This document shows, in pieces, positions 63,296 to 64,000 of a stretch of DNA of 64,000 bases; position 1 is the stretch's first letter, and every line of letters begins with the position of its first letter. The notes under the pieces were generated by a model. It worked only from the letters and a program-made list of their open reading frames with translations, was not told the DNA's origin and did no database searches. This DNA comes from Anderseniella sp963700895 (GTDB taxonomy: Bacteria; Pseudomonadota; Alphaproteobacteria; Rhizobiales; Aestuariivirgaceae): assembly GCA_963700895.1 (NCBI GenBank), contig CAVOZI010000006.1, forward strand, positions 62,001-126,000. The letters are read 5' to 3'. Made by a program: the position numbers and the translations under genes.

Positions 63296-63522
63296 GACAG
63301 GCGCCTTCTGATCGTCGCAATGATCCCCGGGATTGATCGTAAACCGAAATCATCGCGGCAACGCACTCGCCGCTCTCTCGGCTGGGTTTTGACCTTGCAA
63401 TGGCGTGCGGGTCTTTCATTCAGGTGATGTGAAAGACTCGATACGCTCTCCCGATCGCGAATAGGCATCTCCTCACTGCATTAGCGATGGCCAAATACCG
63501 GCTCCTTCGCTTGCATATGACT

Positions 63523-63540
63523 AGCGCCTCTGGGACAAAT
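63523..63540 (+). repeat. IS-end-like sequence without an element
   Basis: AGCGCCTCTGGGACAAAT matches 16 of 18 bases of the IS3 left end at 61086-61103, in the same orientation. No transposase lies beside it, so it may be a solo end or a chance match. The surrounding 63296-63585 stretch has no gene that I can see. Confidence 0.45.
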
Positions 63541-63585
63541 AGTTTGCAATAATAGTGGTGGTTGCCTTCGTGATATAATTTTCGA

Positions 63586-64000
63586 ATGGTCCGTGAAAGA
63601 GCTAGACGCAGATTGTCGGCAATCCTTTCGGCTGACGTGGTTGGGTTCACCCAACTCGTCAGAGAGGATGAGGTTGGCACGATAGAGGCCCTGAAAAGAA
63701 TTCGGTCTGCATTGATCGATCCCACCATCGCGGAGTTTCAGGGCAGAATTGTCAAACTCATGGGTGATGGGACTCTCGTAGAATTTGCGAGCGTCGTTGA
63801 CGCCGTGGAATGCGCAGCAAAAATTCAGACAGAGCTCTCTAAGGATTTTCAGAACAATCCCGGTGACGCCAAAATCAGATTCCGAATAGGGATAACACTC
63901 GGAGACGTGGTCCTCGAGGGAGATGACATCTACGGGGACGGAGTCAACCTGGCGTCTCGGCTGGAGGCTTTAGCCGAACCTGGCGGAATATGCATCTCTG
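63586..64000 (+). CDS. Second class III adenylate/guanylate cyclase, N-terminal part (runs off the window)
   Basis: The ATG at 63586 opens a frame that reaches the window edge (138 codons). It encodes a class III cyclase domain with the metal-binding Asp residues in LSADVVGFTQLV and LMGDGTLVEF and the Asn/Arg of DGVNLASRLEAL. It is clearly paralogous to the protein at 7963-9708. An in-frame TGA five codons upstream fixes the start region. The C-terminal architecture is not visible. Confidence 0.88.
   Translation, partial: MVRERARRRLSAILSADVVGFTQLVREDEVGTIEALKRIRSALIDPTIAEFQGRIVKLMGDGTLVEFASVVDAVECAAKIQTELSKDFQNNPGDAKIRFRIGITLGDVVLEGDDIYGDGVNLASRLEALAEPGGICIS

Overview
The window is GC-rich, densely packed chromosomal DNA of an alphaproteobacterium, probably from Hyphomicrobiales or a neighbouring order. 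The evidence is a MucR/Ros-type regulator, the asnO-ngg-M42 osmoprotectant operon, choXWV with betIA, an imuA-imuB-dnaE2 cassette behind a GAAC-N7-GAAC LexA box, several TRAP transporters and a DctBD pair. I see no rRNA, tRNA or CRISPR array. No species can be named from the sequence alone.

Layout. 1-3110 is an AT-richer accessory stretch: a cut-off IS630-type transposase, two unrecognised proteins, a MucR-like regulator, a small membrane protein, and two gene fragments (cyclic-nucleotide-binding domain and HIT domain) abutting at a precise scar near 2921. 3132-7923 encodes synthesis and turnover of N-acetylglutaminylglutamine amide. 7963-13644 holds a class III cyclase/TPR protein, a pirin, a large MscS-type channel and a small exported protein. 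14432-16983 is a cobalt-type nitrile hydratase operon (alpha, beta, activator) with a coupled metallophosphoesterase-like gene. CcdA, a DUF1007 protein and a His-rich Ni/Co exporter-like permease follow. 20161-22128 carries an exported fumarylacetoacetase-like protein, a DUF302 protein and TspO. 22167-27947 is the SOS mutasome cassette. 27991-29124 is a Rieske oxygenase gene interrupted by one amber codon.

29125-34505 is choline uptake (choVWX, choX frameshifted) divergent from betI-betA. 34535-45896 groups an unknown 12-helix membrane protein, a TRAP transporter, a D-amino-acid-type aminotransferase, a class III aminotransferase, a glutamine-synthetase-like ligase, a metallo-beta-lactamase-fold hydrolase, a thiolase and a lone PII protein. 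This looks like uptake and catabolism of an amine or amino-acid-like nitrogen source. 45893-48609 is a two-subunit molybdenum hydroxylase. 49195-52571 is a second TRAP system whose permease genes carry about five apparent one-base insertions. DctBD (52787-55968) lies just upstream of it, and its dctP has a good sigma-54 promoter candidate. 55996-59009 groups an Asp/Glu-racemase-like protein, a second Rieske oxygenase and an amidinotransferase.

The right end (59123-64000) has a DUF6629 protein, an AerR/PpaA-like B12-binding regulator, an intact IS3-family element that cuts a tyrosine recombinase gene, and the start of a second class III cyclase gene. Every frameshift I could interpret (choX, second dctQ, second dctM) goes the same way, one extra base. 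That makes sequencing or assembly error a serious alternative to gene decay. The less ordinary points are the degenerate metallophosphoesterase in the nitrile hydratase operon, the exported FAH protein, the amidinotransferase/Rieske/racemase cluster, and the orphan B12-type photoregulator homologue.
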